In this document: piece after piece, positions 12,401 to 22,631 of the stretch | Layout: the number at the start of each line of letters is the position of its first letter | Position numbering within the stretch: position 1 is the first letter of the stretch | Source of the DNA: Tetragnatha versicolor | Taxonomy: Eukaryota > Arthropoda > Arachnida > Araneae > Tetragnathidae | Length of the DNA stretch: 64,000 bases | Reading direction: 5' to 3' | NCBI GenBank assembly: GCA_024610705.1 | Contig: JANDEH010000002.1 | Span: 57,592,870-57,656,869, forward strand | The notes under the pieces: generated by a model | What the model was told of the DNA's origin: nothing | The model's input: only the letters and a program-made list of their open reading frames with translations | Databases searched by the model: none | Translations under genes and position numbers: made by a program

Positions 12401-15400
12401 ATTGAAAATTCATTTCTTACTATTTGTGGTGATTAATAACTTTTAAACAATTATTTCAGCAAATGCAGCTTTCCTTAAAATAAAATGTCAACTTTGTTTG
12501 GTTTAAAACTCTCCATGTTTGGCTTTTAAACTGCAAATCTGTAAGAAAAACAGAACAAAATTACCACTCCCTGTTAATCTAACAAAAGGATCATAGTTCA
12601 AATACATGGGTTGTGCTATATCAGGTGTTTCCAACTGGCGGCCTGCCAGGTGATTTTGTGCGGTCGCAAAGCTCCCTAAAAAGTAGCTTCAGAACACTTT
12701 TTAGCATGCTAAAATTTAAATTTTTTATCTACTGCATAACCTCTTTGGTTATGGAGTAGCTTTGGTAATTTTCTATGGTTAAAAATTAGTAGTTTGACAT
12801 AGCAAGGGTTTATGAAGGCTTATGTGTCAACCTTTATGTCGAGGAAGGGCAAAATGAAGTTTCCAAAAATTAGATGAAACACTATTTTTAGGGAATTTTC
12901 TAAACATTTTCTTGAGGAAGACCTCCCAAACTAAGTAATATTTAGTGTTAAAGGTTGTATAGGGTTAATAATTATTATATCCCCTGAAATTTTTGAAAAT
13001 ACAGTAGTAGTACCTTTACAATATGTAAATAACCTTCATCCCTCTTTTGCTGGAAAAATTCCTTAAAGACTTCCTCCAAAAATATCAGGGAAAAAAGGTG
13101 CCAGATTACTTTGCGGCCCACCACTTGAATTTTGATTTCGATTGCGGCCATCGAGGACTTAAAAGTTGGAAATCCCTGTGCTATGTAATATGGCTTGAGC
13201 TTTTTCTGGAAAAGCTTTAAATCTTGTACCAATGCCAAATATTAAGGTAACCCTAATATCATTACCAAAGCATACCAAAATTTAAGATATCGCCATGAAC
13301 CACCTAAGTTAAGTTTGAATTGGTAATGGAGATACCTGGTTCTAGCTCTGAAGCCCTCAATTGAGCCAATATGGATTGTTGTATCATTGTATTTTTCAGG
13401 GGGATGGTCCATGGCATAATCCGATTGCACCTCAAAATTATCTTGAAGGGACAGAAAGAGAACAATGTCAATTTTTTGCAAAAACTGGTTGTTGTAGATT
13501 TGGAGAGAGGTAAAGTTTTATTTCATCCAAAAATTCTTTTTCTTTCACTGAGGTAATATCCAAACTTATTTTTAATTTTTACTGTAATTTTTTTTCTGAA
13601 AGTTTTTCTGATCCAGTTAATTTTAACATAGTTAAAAATACCTCTTTGTGCAAAATCTCTTATAAATTTTGAAGTATTAGTCAAATTCCAAATATTAATC
13701 ACATATTACTTATCAATATTATCAAAAAATATTTATGCAATCAAATCAATTATTTAAAAATGTTTGAATATTCATTTGAAATTTAGACTCAGAATACTTT
13801 TTTGCAACTTTTTTCTGACTGCAATGGGCTTTTATAAGTCTAGGGCCGAGGTAGAATAAATAAGGCAGAGAGACGCAGTAAGGTAAAGCAAAATCCATAA
13901 AATTTATTAAAACACAAGATATATATAGTCAGCTTGACATAACGTAATAGTGACGTAACAATCACATAGCTGCTTGCTACTTCAGTTCGTTTCAGAAAGT
14001 TCTGTTGAAACATGCACAGAGTAGAAACATTCCAACAATAAGTTTTTTGCCTAAAATTCTGTAGACACTGAGAGAAAAAATCCTTGTATGAAAGGGAATA
14101 TCTAGTTTAAAAAGAAGTATTTATCTGTGAAAATAATTTACACTATTCTCTATTAATAAATGTAAGAAATTCACTACAAACCTTCTAAAGAGTAAATGTT
14201 ATATCCATTTCATTACAGATGTTCCCGAGGTCATATACGTCCTTCTGTAAGCAATACAATATTGATCAAAGGAATGTATACACATTTCAGCATTGGTCAG
14301 GCTGGTAGGGATGACTTTGACACTGATGATATTCTGGAGTATGAAGACAAAGAAAGATATCAGGATTTTGAAAACTTTTATTGGGATGTTTTACCAGAAT
14401 TTAAAAAGTTTGGAAAAGTTGTTCAGTTTAAAGTTTGTTGCAACCACGAAGTTCATTTGCGAGGAAATGTCTTTGTTCAATATGCTAAGTTAGTTTATTA
14501 TTAATATATTTGAATTATTTAGATATTTTTATAGTACTTACCCTATATGCAAATTTTATGTTCACAATAAAAACACAAACACTGATGAAAAATTAATTGA
14601 AAATAATTTCAATCTTTTATCAACTCAGGGGCATCATTTCAGTGTTTGGTTGGGGGGGGCAAGGAATTTTTTTAAAAGGGTCTGGACCTTGCTGTAACCA
14701 GGTTTTTCTGGCGGGGGTTGCCTCAACTTCATTTTTAAGTTAATATCATGCCAAAATTTGACAACGTGAACTCTAAGGAAAAATGGGGGTCTGGGGGTTT
14801 ACCCCCAGGAAAATTTTGAAAATTTGGCTCTTAAAGTAGTGTTTTAGCTTGTTTTGAGACCCTTTGGGCTGCATCCAAAGAGAACAGTTTCTTGTAAACC
14901 ACATAATTTTCTAGGGAAAAGAGTTGTAAATAAACGTCAAAGTTTTAAGGGGACTAGGGGTCCTCCCACAGGAATTTTAATTCCCCTTTAAACTAGTATC
15001 TTATCTCTTTTTTAAACTTTTTGGGGAGCTTCTAAAGAGAAAAGCTTCCTGTAAGAGGAATAGTTTTCAAGGGGGGAAACACTAAATAAGAGACATGAAA
15101 ATTTTTAGGGGGGGGCTGGGGGTCCTCCCCCAGAAAATTTTTGAAATTGGACCCTCAAAAGTAGTGTTTTAACTCCTTTTGAGACATTTTGAGTTGCACC
15201 CAAAGCTCCTTGTGGAAGTTACAGAATTTTCCAGGGACTTGCAGCTATTTTTCACATTACAGTGGAAACCTTGGGGGGGGGCGGTTGCCCCCCCCTGCCC
15301 CCCCTAAATGACGCCCCTGTATCAACTAGATAAATTCTAATATGTAACTTATCAATTCAAAAGGTTTGTCTATATTTGTAATTTTTTTCTTTGTCAGGAT

Positions 15401-17382
15401 AGCATTTTAATGATAAGGCAGCAGTTTTTCCCACCATTTTAAATAAATTTTAAAATTTATAAAAATGAATTAATAGGTGGCTACATCAAATAAATTCATA
15501 ATACAGTAAAATCGCATTATAACGAACTTTACGGGACTGTAAAATGTCTTCGTTATAACGGAAAATTCGTTGTAACGGTATTTCAATTAATCAAATAAAA
15601 ACGGTTGGGGATTTTCTGTAATTTCGTAATAACGGGATTTTTCGTTGTAACGGGATTTCACTGTAGTAACATTTTTGCATTAAACCTCCTTTTAATTTAA
15701 AATGCAATATTACAGTGAAGAAGATGCAGTCGAAGCTTATAAAAGCTTCAATGGTAGATATTATGCTGGAAAACAACTTACTTGTGAATTTTCCAATGTT
15801 ATCAAGTGGCGTTCAGCTATTTGTGGTGAGTGAAAATTTAGACTATCTGTGAGCTTTTTTAAAATATATATCCTTCCAGTTTCCATTTAAAACTTAAAAA
15901 TTGAGTTTTTTTATCAGTTAGAGTTTTATTTTTAAACACTTGCATAGTTAAGTTTTCTCTGAATTTTTTTAAGTCTTGAAAATTTGTGAAAGTGCTGCTT
16001 ACAATGCTGAAATCATAATCTTGTGTTGAATCTTTAAAGTTAGGGAAACTTTTTACTGAGATATTAATAGTTTTTTAATCCATTAAATATTGAATACTGT
16101 TTTAAATTTATCTGTAAACCCGAAAATGTTTTAACTGCAGCCATATGAAAATGCTACTCGATCGTAGCTACAGCAGCGAAAAAATTCTTTAAGAATAACA
16201 AAAAAAAGGAACCAAATCAGTGAGGTTTTGTATTGGCCCTCTCCTTGTGAGACTAAGATGATATGATATAGAGGACAAAGCACTGATTAGATATCAAGCT
16301 CAACAATTTCTATGCTATAATCATTAATGAAAATCTTTTCTATCTGAAAGTTCTTTACCTCCTTTAAAAACATCCATTAAAGTTATTCTAAATTTTAATT
16401 TGTATATACCATGTAACTAAAATGTTTCTAAGTCATGGAAAAATATCTCCCATAATCAGGGAAGGTCATGGGTTTGAAAAATTTTACTTTGGAAGTTTGG
16501 TGCTTTAAAAAATTTACTTTTGTTTTGCTTCTAGGTCTCTTTTTTCGAAAAATGTGCCCAAAGGGTATCCATTGCAATTTTCTGCATGTCTTTAAAAATC
16601 CTGGGTCTGAGTTTTGGAGTGCAGATAGAGATTTTGAGGAAAGTGCCCGTTCCTCTAGAAGCAACCAGTCCAGGAGAAACTCTGACCATGGGTCATCCCA
16701 TACCCATTCGAACAGCAGCCATAGGTATCACAGAGACGACTACTCCCCAGATTACTCTAGTTCTCATCGTAGTTCTCGATATCGACATTATGATGGATCT
16801 ACAGACTCAGAAAGTGATGATATAAGAAGCGCACGTTCTTCTTCGAGTAGGAAGCATTCGCGAAAGCACAAACACTCCTCTTCTCACAAATCCCACCATA
16901 AACGAAAACATAGAGACTCTCGTTCGAGATCCAAATCACCCTCCGACTCCTTGTCTGATAAAGAAGGTTCTAGTTACAGTAAAAAGCACAAGAAAAAGAA
17001 GTAAGTAGTAATTTTTCATATTTTTTTTGCGAATTTAAATATGTAAACATTCTGTGCCCCTAACCTATTTGGGGAATATTCTGTTTTTGTAATGTTTCAT
17101 AAATTTGAAATTAGTATTAAATCAGGAATTTTAAAAGCCATGATCATTTTGCAATATTGTGAAAAACGTCTATGGTTCAAATATCAGGAAGGTTAATATT
17201 TTTATGTAATTCAACAATTCACTGCAAATAACTTAACTATACTTAAGTTATAAAAATTTCAATTTTTGGTATTTTTTAGAATTTGCTAGATAATCTATAA
17301 CTTGATTTTTAATTATTTATATTTTTAACTATCTCTGTACTTTTATCTTTGTAGAAAATCTAAAAAACACAAGAAAGAATGA
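3401..17382 (+). CDS. ZRSR2: ZRSR2 (U2AF1-related splicing factor), complete, 11 exons
   Basis: Exons: 3401-3432, 3851-3942, 6510-6606, 6772-6880, 7590-7676, 9224-9259, 13400-13509, 14219-14488, 15716-15825, 16535-17000 and 17355-17382. All have GT-AG borders and matching phases; they join to 478 codons plus TGA (human protein about 482 aa). The protein recognises 3' splice sites and in vertebrates is needed for U12-type introns. Order: basic/coiled N-terminus; first CCCH zinc finger (C174, C183, C189, H193; spacing 8-5-3); U2AF-homology RRM to about residue 305 (VLPEFKKFGKVVQFKVCCN and GNVFVQY visible); second CCCH finger (C314, C322, C328, H332; spacing 7-5-3); RS-rich tail from about 345. 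The exon 5 donor (GTTATT) and exon 8 donor (GTTAGT) are weak. Introns 6 and 8 carry hAT insertions, and intron 2 carries a SINE. Confidence 0.97.
3608..3817. repeat. Short inverted-repeat element, family shared with 33.7-33.9 kb
   Basis: The ends GGTTCAACTCCGTTAA and TTAACGGAATGGAACC face each other across about 210 bp. The reverse complement aligns with 33690-33896, sharing segments such as GAAATATTGCTAAAT and TATTTGAATATATG. It sits in ZRSR2 intron 1; the other copy sits just upstream of the first Nup35 exon. It is a non-autonomous DNA element of unknown superfamily. Confidence 0.6.
4187..4344. repeat. Inverted repeat with AT-rich loop
   Basis: 4187-4210 and 4321-4344 are complementary at 21 of 24 positions, around CAGATTTGGC and GCCAAATCTG. 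The ~110-bp loop is built from TTATAATCT-like words. It is a small fold-back element in ZRSR2 intron 2. Confidence 0.55.
4508..4602. other. 95-nt imperfect hairpin
   Basis: TTTGTCTAC at 4508 pairs with GTAGACAAA at 4602. The pairing continues inward with mismatches (GGCAGAGGATAACTGGTTTTC against GAGAAACCGGTTTTTCTCCGCC) to a small loop near 4555. Size and shape resemble a microRNA precursor or a tiny MITE; nothing here separates the two. Confidence 0.4.
4669..5075 (-). mobile_element. tRNA-derived SINE with 13-14 bp target duplication
   Basis: On the minus strand the element starts near 5058 with a tRNA-like head: GAGCCTAGAGGTTAAGGC contains an A-box, and GGTTCGATTCC, about 45 bases on, is a B-box. 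These are the internal RNA polymerase III promoter elements. The body runs to a CAACAACAA tail near 4682. GAAATATATATTG occurs at 4669-4681 and 5063-5075, and the base before each is also the same, giving a 14-bp duplication. It lies antisense in ZRSR2 intron 2. Confidence 0.85.
5265..5651. mobile_element. Retroposon-like insertion between 14-bp direct repeats
   Basis: TATTATAAATCGTA occurs at 5265-5278 and 5638-5651. The 359 bp between lack clear inverted ends and have no convincing A-box plus B-box pair. The length of the direct repeat suggests target-primed reverse transcription, but the family is not recognised. Confidence 0.5.
10166..10263. repeat. Cluster of four perfect micro-hairpins with 3-nt loops
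   Basis: Within 98 bp: GGGGGC-TCT-GCCCCC (10166-10180), GAACTGC-TTC-GCAGTTC (10207-10223), AAGATCGC-TTC-GCGATCTT (10228-10246) and AGCGAGC-AGA-GCTCGCT (10247-10263). The intervening TGCTCGCTATCGCTCACC can also pair with the last stem. The block is GC-rich in AT-rich surroundings. Confidence 0.85.
11134..11151 (+). repeat. (CGG)6 microsatellite
   Basis: Six uninterrupted CGG units inside the nested TTAA element in ZRSR2 intron 6. Confidence 0.95.
12622..13178. mobile_element. Non-autonomous hAT element, 557 bp
   Basis: Ends CAGGTGTTTCCAACT and AGTTGGAAATCCCTG are inverted repeats. The flanks TGCTATAT (12614-12621) and TGCTATGT (13179-13186) are an 8-bp duplication with one change. It sits in ZRSR2 intron 6 just upstream of exon 7. 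The minus-strand ORF inside shows no transposase motif. Confidence 0.85.
14626..15319. mobile_element. Non-autonomous hAT element (CAGGGGC family), 694 bp
   Basis: CAGGGGCATCATTT and AAATGACGCCCCTG are terminal inverted repeats; TATCAACT is duplicated exactly at 14618-14625 and 15320-15327. The interior is three to four diverged ~170-bp units, each with a G-run/C-run hairpin such as CTGGGGGTCCTCCCCCAG (15116). This copy in ZRSR2 intron 8 is the intact reference for the interrupted copy at 27410-43218. Confidence 0.92.
15504..15663. mobile_element. Tc1/mariner-type MITE, 160 bp
   Basis: CAGTAAAATCGCATTATAAC at the left and CGTTGTAACGGGATTTCACT at the right are inverted relatives, flanked by TA (15502-15503 and 15664-15665). 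The repeated CGTTATAACG/CGTTGTAACG words are typical of this insect MITE type. It lies in ZRSR2 intron 8, about 50 bp before exon 9. Confidence 0.85.
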
Positions 17383-17447
17383 GACTCTGAAGAGATAATA
17401 CTTCATCCTCGTTGTAGTTGATATTGCTCAGAATTGTATATAATTTA

Positions 17448-17453
17448 AATAAA
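17448..17453 (+). terminator. Poly(A) signal of ZRSR2
   Basis: AATAAA lies 66 bases after the ZRSR2 stop. The convergent minus-strand gene has its own signal about 410 bases further on. Confidence 0.7.
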
Positions 17454-17861
17454 GTTAGTTTTCTTAAAAGCCATTCCTAACTTCCATCCTTAAAACCAAT
17501 ATTAAGTCCAAATCACTTTTACAGGCCTCAAAAAAGAAAGTTTGCAAATGTGCAATTTTTTTTATTAAATTTTATTTTTATTTAAGTAAAAAAAACTCAA
17601 AACTACATAATACTACTGAAAAACTATTTTTTTTTCAATTCTTAAAAAAGTGCTATTTTTACATGCTAATATCCCCTTGAATATTCATGATATTTTTATG
17701 AAATTTTTTTCATTTTGTTTTTCATAACATTGGCAACAATACTCTTAATTGGGGTCTATCTCTGATAGATTTTTAACTAATTATTTAAACTTTCTTATTT
17801 TGCCACTGTAAAACCAAATAAAAGTTGTGAAATGGACATTAAACACCCTGTATACAAATAT

Positions 17862-17867
17862 TTTATT
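17862..17867 (-). terminator. Poly(A) signal of the ISXO2-like gene
   Basis: AATAAA on the minus strand, 21 bases after the TAA of the transposase-derived gene. Confidence 0.65.
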
Positions 17868-17887
17868 GGTTTAACATGTACAGTTTC

Positions 17888-20800
17888 TTACACTTTTAAA
17901 GAATCTGCATCCTTCAAAAACTCAAGAAAAGGATCTTTATACTTTGTCCTTTTTCTCCAAAAGTTAACTGGAGATTCTTTACAACTTGATGTATTCTAAA
18001 AAAGATAAAACAATTAAAATGGAGCTATGATGTTTAAGAGTAACTTACTCAGAAAAATTATTACTTCCAAATGAATGGATAACATTTAAATAATTTTATA
18101 TACAAGTAGTTGTAGTAGTAGTATAAAACCTGATAAAAAATATTAAATCTGTACTAAAATGATTAAATATGGAAAATATTTACAAACCAAAACAACACAA
18201 ATACACTGGTGGCAGCCCTAACTTAAAAGGAGTTTAAAAAGATACATTTCTAGCCATACAAAGTGGAAATCTCTTTTTCATACTTAATGAGCTCAGGGTT
18301 GCTTGTTTTATGACTGTTTATCCATGAAACGATTGCTTAAGAATTTTGCACCAAAACTAAGGGCAGATTTAGGTGGAGAACTTAAGGGAGTTATACTGGA
18401 AATCTTGGGGGGCAAGCTGTCCCTGATGGTTTTGGAAAAATGATTTTCTCTTATAAATATGGAACTTCTGGAAATGGAAAATGTTATACCATGTTATACT
18501 TCTGGAAAATGTTATACCATGTGGAGCATGAGGAGTTGAAGAATTTTATTACAGTCGAGTCCGCTTAATGTGATCGCAATTGTCCGAGACTAAACTGATA
18601 ACATTATCCGATCGATAACAATAAGCAATCTTATATCAAAAAGCAGCAAACAGTGTAACTAGATTGTTTGCTTTAAAATCAAAATCATGTAATCGTAATA
18701 AATGTATTCAAAACACTATTTTTAAACTAGGTAATATTTTAAGGGGTAAATATAAGAGTAGTTCAATTAATAAAAGTAAAATTATCGCTTACTTAGTATT
18801 TTTATTTGTATAGAAAGGTCTCTCTTTTTTCCACTCCATTTATATCCTTCCACTCTAATAACCACATATTTATAACATAATCTGAATTCCAGTCCAAGGG
18901 AAAGTTCAAATCTCTTATCAGACATCTGCTGCATCTGCAAAGCTTCGATCTTGGTGGTTTCTTTAACCAATCATAAGCATGAATTCGGACCCCCCCCCCT
19001 AAAACTATTTTCCTTTAATATATGCTGAATGTTTTCTTTTTCTTACTCATACTGAGTTTCAGAAAAAAGGAGCGCAAGATGCTCTCATGGGGCAGATGTT
19101 TACTTGTAAAAATTGACCTTCAATATAAAATTTGAACTCAAAAGTGGTCGTTTTGTAGGGGATATAGACAAATTTTGATAATATTAAGCGGAGTGATGAT
19201 TCATAGTTGATCACATAAAACGAAGTATTTTACATTAAATTAAATGGGAATGATCGGGACCTGTCGATTTCGATAACATTATCCGATTGATAACATTAAC
19301 CGTGATCACAATAAGCGGATTCGACTGTAATAAAAAAAATATGGAACTTCAAAAAAAAAATTAAGGGGGTATTGCACCCCCATGACTAAAACCCGAAATT
19401 ACTAGTATTAACCCAATTTCCTGCCTTTTAGAAAAGTTTTAAATTGTCAAGTTGATCTTGAATCTGTATGATTGAACAAACTTTTTATAGATTGATCGAA
19501 ACACAGGTGTATTAAGTTTTAGGAAGGGCAAATGAATATTATTTCATGGGTCAGAAAAGGTATTACATGCAATTTTCTAAAATTCACATACATCCAAAGA
19601 AAAAATAATGGGCTTACCTCTTGTAAAGAGTCTTTATCTTCCTCATTAGCTGACAGCTTAGCCTGAAGCGATTGGCATATGTCTTGATATTCCTTATCCC
19701 ACTGCTTCACTGTCTCTCTGTTCATATTCACCTCACTTGCAACAGTGTTCTCATCAAACCCATGGGCCCACAGGTAAGTGAATATAAGGAGGTCTGCTAG
19801 AGGTACATTTCTATTTTCAAACCAGGATCCATGACGAGCAGTACATTCTACTCCTTCACAGTCCTAGAAAATACTAACAATTAGGAGATTTTAAAATACA
19901 ATAGAGTCCTAATTATATATGTGAAAGAAAACAAACTTTGGATAACCAAAAACTTTGATTAAAACAAAATAAGACGTAAATAGTATAAATTTTGTAGTTT
20001 TAAATGTATATGTTAACAAATAATATTGTTTAAAGATACACTTCAAGCAATTTTATTATGTTAAGTAAAAAGTTCTTTGCTGGTTTTTTCTTTTTACAGT
20101 ACATATATTTTTCTGCATCCTTGTTTCGCCATTTTTCAAAGGATAACAAGATTTTTGAATTATTTGGTGACTTGGTTATAGTGTGGAAACTTGGATGTTT
20201 GGGGCTCGGATATAATCATGGATATTAAAATGAATTTTACATAATCTAAAAATGAATGGTAATTTTATATATACTTAGGATATGCTTTTGATTTTAACAC
20301 AATTTCAATGTAAATATTAATTAAACTACATAATATTGGGTAAATAAATGAACTTAAATACTGCATATTTCCTATACTAAAAGCAAAGGGAATTTTCGGA
20401 AATATTTCCAATATTAAATTGTGGGGTATTCAGATCTGTCAATCTAGCAAAGTAGCAGATTATTTATTTATTTAGGTTTACAAAAGAATAAATAATTTAA
20501 TTGACCAGTAAATTGATTAAACTTTATTGCAATGCAAAGGATAAAGCACTCATTTAACCAAAATATGGTTGTGACTCAAAATTTTGGAAATATTAATTTA
20601 ACAAATAAAGTTCAAACATATTTATTAGGGTAAAATAAAAAACGAAATTGCAGCATTTAAAAAAATCATTACGATAACCAATCAGATAATTACATATCAG
20701 CTTAGATGAGTTATGAATTAAAAAGTAAATTTTTTAAAGAAAAACTACTTTTTAGATATATATAATACATTTACAAGTATGAGGCAGGGTAGCTTGTTTT

Positions 20801-21674
20801 AAGGTACACTATCTTTATATTGAAGACACCTTCAAACGATTTCTCAATTAAGCGTACATATAATGTAAAAAAGGATACCTACTGTTACACAAAAAGTGGC
20901 GAAAAAAATCAACTATAACTTATCACTCACCTTACAGACCCACACATATCCATCAAGAGCCGAGTCATGTTTTTCAAATTTCATCTTGCGTGGGCAATTG
21001 GGACAAAACATGACCTTTGGGAGCAGTTCTTGGTTTTTAAGCCACTCCAGACAACTCTCCTGGGATTCACATATAACTTTCAAGAGGTAAGAAAGGTTGA
21101 TTCGTTTTCTTACCAAACGCTTGCCACGTCCTCCATTACCCCACTGGTTTTCCTCAGCCCCAGATGTGCCACATCCTAAATTAAGGTTTAACGTGTGTTT
21201 CACATTAATTGTATAATTTATTTTATAACGAACAATGATAATTTATGAATAAAATCAACCTTAAAAGTACAAATCTAGCTGCAAAAACTACCATTTCTTT
21301 ACTGTCTTCCCTTATGTTAAATTATAGATTAAATGAATCCTTAAATTAAATTTTTAGAACAATATGAATTTACTAGGTATATTAAATAATTATACTTGTA
21401 TTTAGTATTATGAAATGAAGGTTTATAAATTCTTTCACACTTCATACAAGTAACATTTATTTACAGCTGACATTAAATATTACATAACTTTTGAAATTTT
21501 ACCGAGATTAATTTACCGACAATTTTACCAGAGGGCACAACAAGATTAGTTTATTTTACAGAGAATATCAAATATTACAGTAGCTATGTGGAATTTTACT
21601 CAAAACAATAAAAAAAATTCGAGAAGGAAAAATAAAAAACATAAACCTGCATCGATATCATCTTTTATTTCCAT
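17888..21674 (-). CDS. ISXO2-like transposase-derived protein without catalytic domain, 4 exons
   Basis: Minus-strand exons: 21647-21674, 20931-21175, 19618-19863 and 17888-17995. Phases and GT-AG borders match and give 208 aa plus TAA. A zinc ribbon (C67-x2-C70 and C90-x2-C93) is followed by ARHGSWFENRNVPLADLLIF and a helix-turn-helix stretch (VNMNRETVKQWDKEYQDIC). This is the N-terminal layout of IS1595/ISXO2-family transposases. The DDE nuclease domain that should follow is absent; a basic 35-residue tail (from about 174, with WRKRTKYKDPF) ends the protein. An intron splits the zinc ribbon between C90 and C93. Four clean exons with no stops suggest a retained host gene, probably DNA-binding; the role is not known. 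It converges on ZRSR2. Confidence 0.85.
18552..19327. mobile_element. TA-flanked Tc1/mariner (pogo-like) element, 776 bp
   Basis: CAGTCGAGTCCGCTTAATGT and its inverse near CAATAAGCGGATTCGACTG define the ends; TA lies on both sides (18550-18551 and 19328-19329). Inner repeats of the type GATAACATTATCCGAT occur near both ends. It lies in intron 3 of the ISXO2-like gene and splits an older element: left part 18361-18551, right part 19330-19390, whose relative is at 44166-44306. That older part contains a direct repeat around GGAAAATGTTATACCATG. No transposase frame. Confidence 0.82.
19864..20930. other. Intron 2 of the ISXO2-like gene
   Basis: A plain AT-rich intron of about 1.07 kb. I see no terminal inverted repeats, exon or RNA gene in it. 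Confidence 0.5.
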
Positions 21675-21910
21675 TATTTTTCCTATTTAAAGACTATCTC
21701 AGAAAATACAAAACGTAAACACAATAGTGTTTTCAGTTTTCCCTCGCAGTACAAAACCGAAACTGAAACAAGCGCAGATACCAAATTTTTTTCTTTGCGC
21801 AGTATTGTGAAAGTAGTTACGCAGCTTAGAAAGTTCACCGATTTCATGGGGACATAATTACAGACTTTTCTCAAGTCCTTATCAACGGGAGCAAGTTTAG
21901 AATTCTGAAC

Positions 21911-22236
21911 GGCGCAAGTTTAGAACTGCTGATGGTTGGCGAGTTTTGGCTATTTGGCGCCATATTTAGAAGCCACATAATTCATTTAACATTAGTTGGG
22001 GTTACTATATATATTGATTTTTATGGCACTGTATATTTGCACGGCTTTTTTTCAACTAAACTCTACTCTAACTTCCACGGCTAGGCGTTCCATTGGTTCC
22101 ATCACTAAGGTCCGAGACTGCTACGTCATCACGAGACCTACAGCGCATGCGCCACTGGCCGTTTTAGCCGTTCAAATATACACTTCGGATTTTTATCCCT
22201 AAAAACTTGGCGCATCAGCAGTTCTAAACTTGCGCC
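21911..22236. mobile_element. MITE with GGCGCAAGTTTAGAACTGCT ends, full-length copy
   Basis: The left GGCGCAAGTTTAGAACTGCT and right AGCAGTTCTAAACTTGCGCC are exact inverse matches, 326 bp apart. It starts about 240 bp upstream of the ISXO2-like start codon. A 156-bp relative at 47966-48121 lacks the central ~180 bp. No target duplication is clear here, and a stray GCAAGTTTAGAA precedes the left end at 21889. Confidence 0.85.
22143..22152. promoter_or_regulatory. NRF-1/Ewg-type palindrome
   Basis: GCGCATGCGC matches the well-known binding palindrome of NRF-1 (Erect wing in flies). It lies inside the MITE and about 470 bp upstream of the ISXO2-like start codon. Binding is not shown. Confidence 0.45.
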
Positions 22237-22479
22237 CCACTGGGCTAGTACCAGAACAGAGAGTCCATGGCCATAGAAGCTAATGGAAATCGAAAATATG
22301 GATGGGTTGAGGGCTCTTTTGGCGCGGTGATCGCATCTACGTCTTGTGAGGCAGAGAAAAAGCCTGATTGGTTTAGAAAAACCAGTTCCTTCTCCTTCGA
22401 AAATAGAAGATTGAGTGACAGCCAATCACAGGTATTGTCACCGAAATGTACTGCCGATCTCTCCGTCAATCATTTATAG

Positions 22480-22631
22480 TTCCTCGTGGCACCCTCATAT
22501 CCATCCAACTTTTGAATAAATTGTTTTGAACCCTCTGGGTTAGGATTTTTCTCTGTGCTCGTGCCGCCCTCCAACCCGTCCAGAATCAGAATTTGAAAAT
22601 ATTGTTTTGGACACTCTGTTAGGATTTTTCT
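22480..22631. repeat. Short direct repeat around a TTAGGATTTTTCT word
   Basis: ATTGTTTTGAACCCTCTGGG then TTAGGATTTTTCT (22518-22552) is echoed by ATTGTTTTGGACACTCTG and TTAGGATTTTTCT (22601-22631). The second copy is the target of the hAT insertion that follows. Confidence 0.55.

Noticed and set aside
21740..21775. Interferon-response-like word (CCGAAACTGAAAC) upstream of the ISXO2-like gene
   Set aside because: A single short match, and no reason to expect an IRF pathway here.
22267..22479. 70-codon ORF (MAIEANGNRKYGWVEG) near a possible promoter
   Set aside because: No homology recognised and no in-phase partner exon. It was tested as the missing Nup35 first exon and does not resemble the Nup35 N-terminus.
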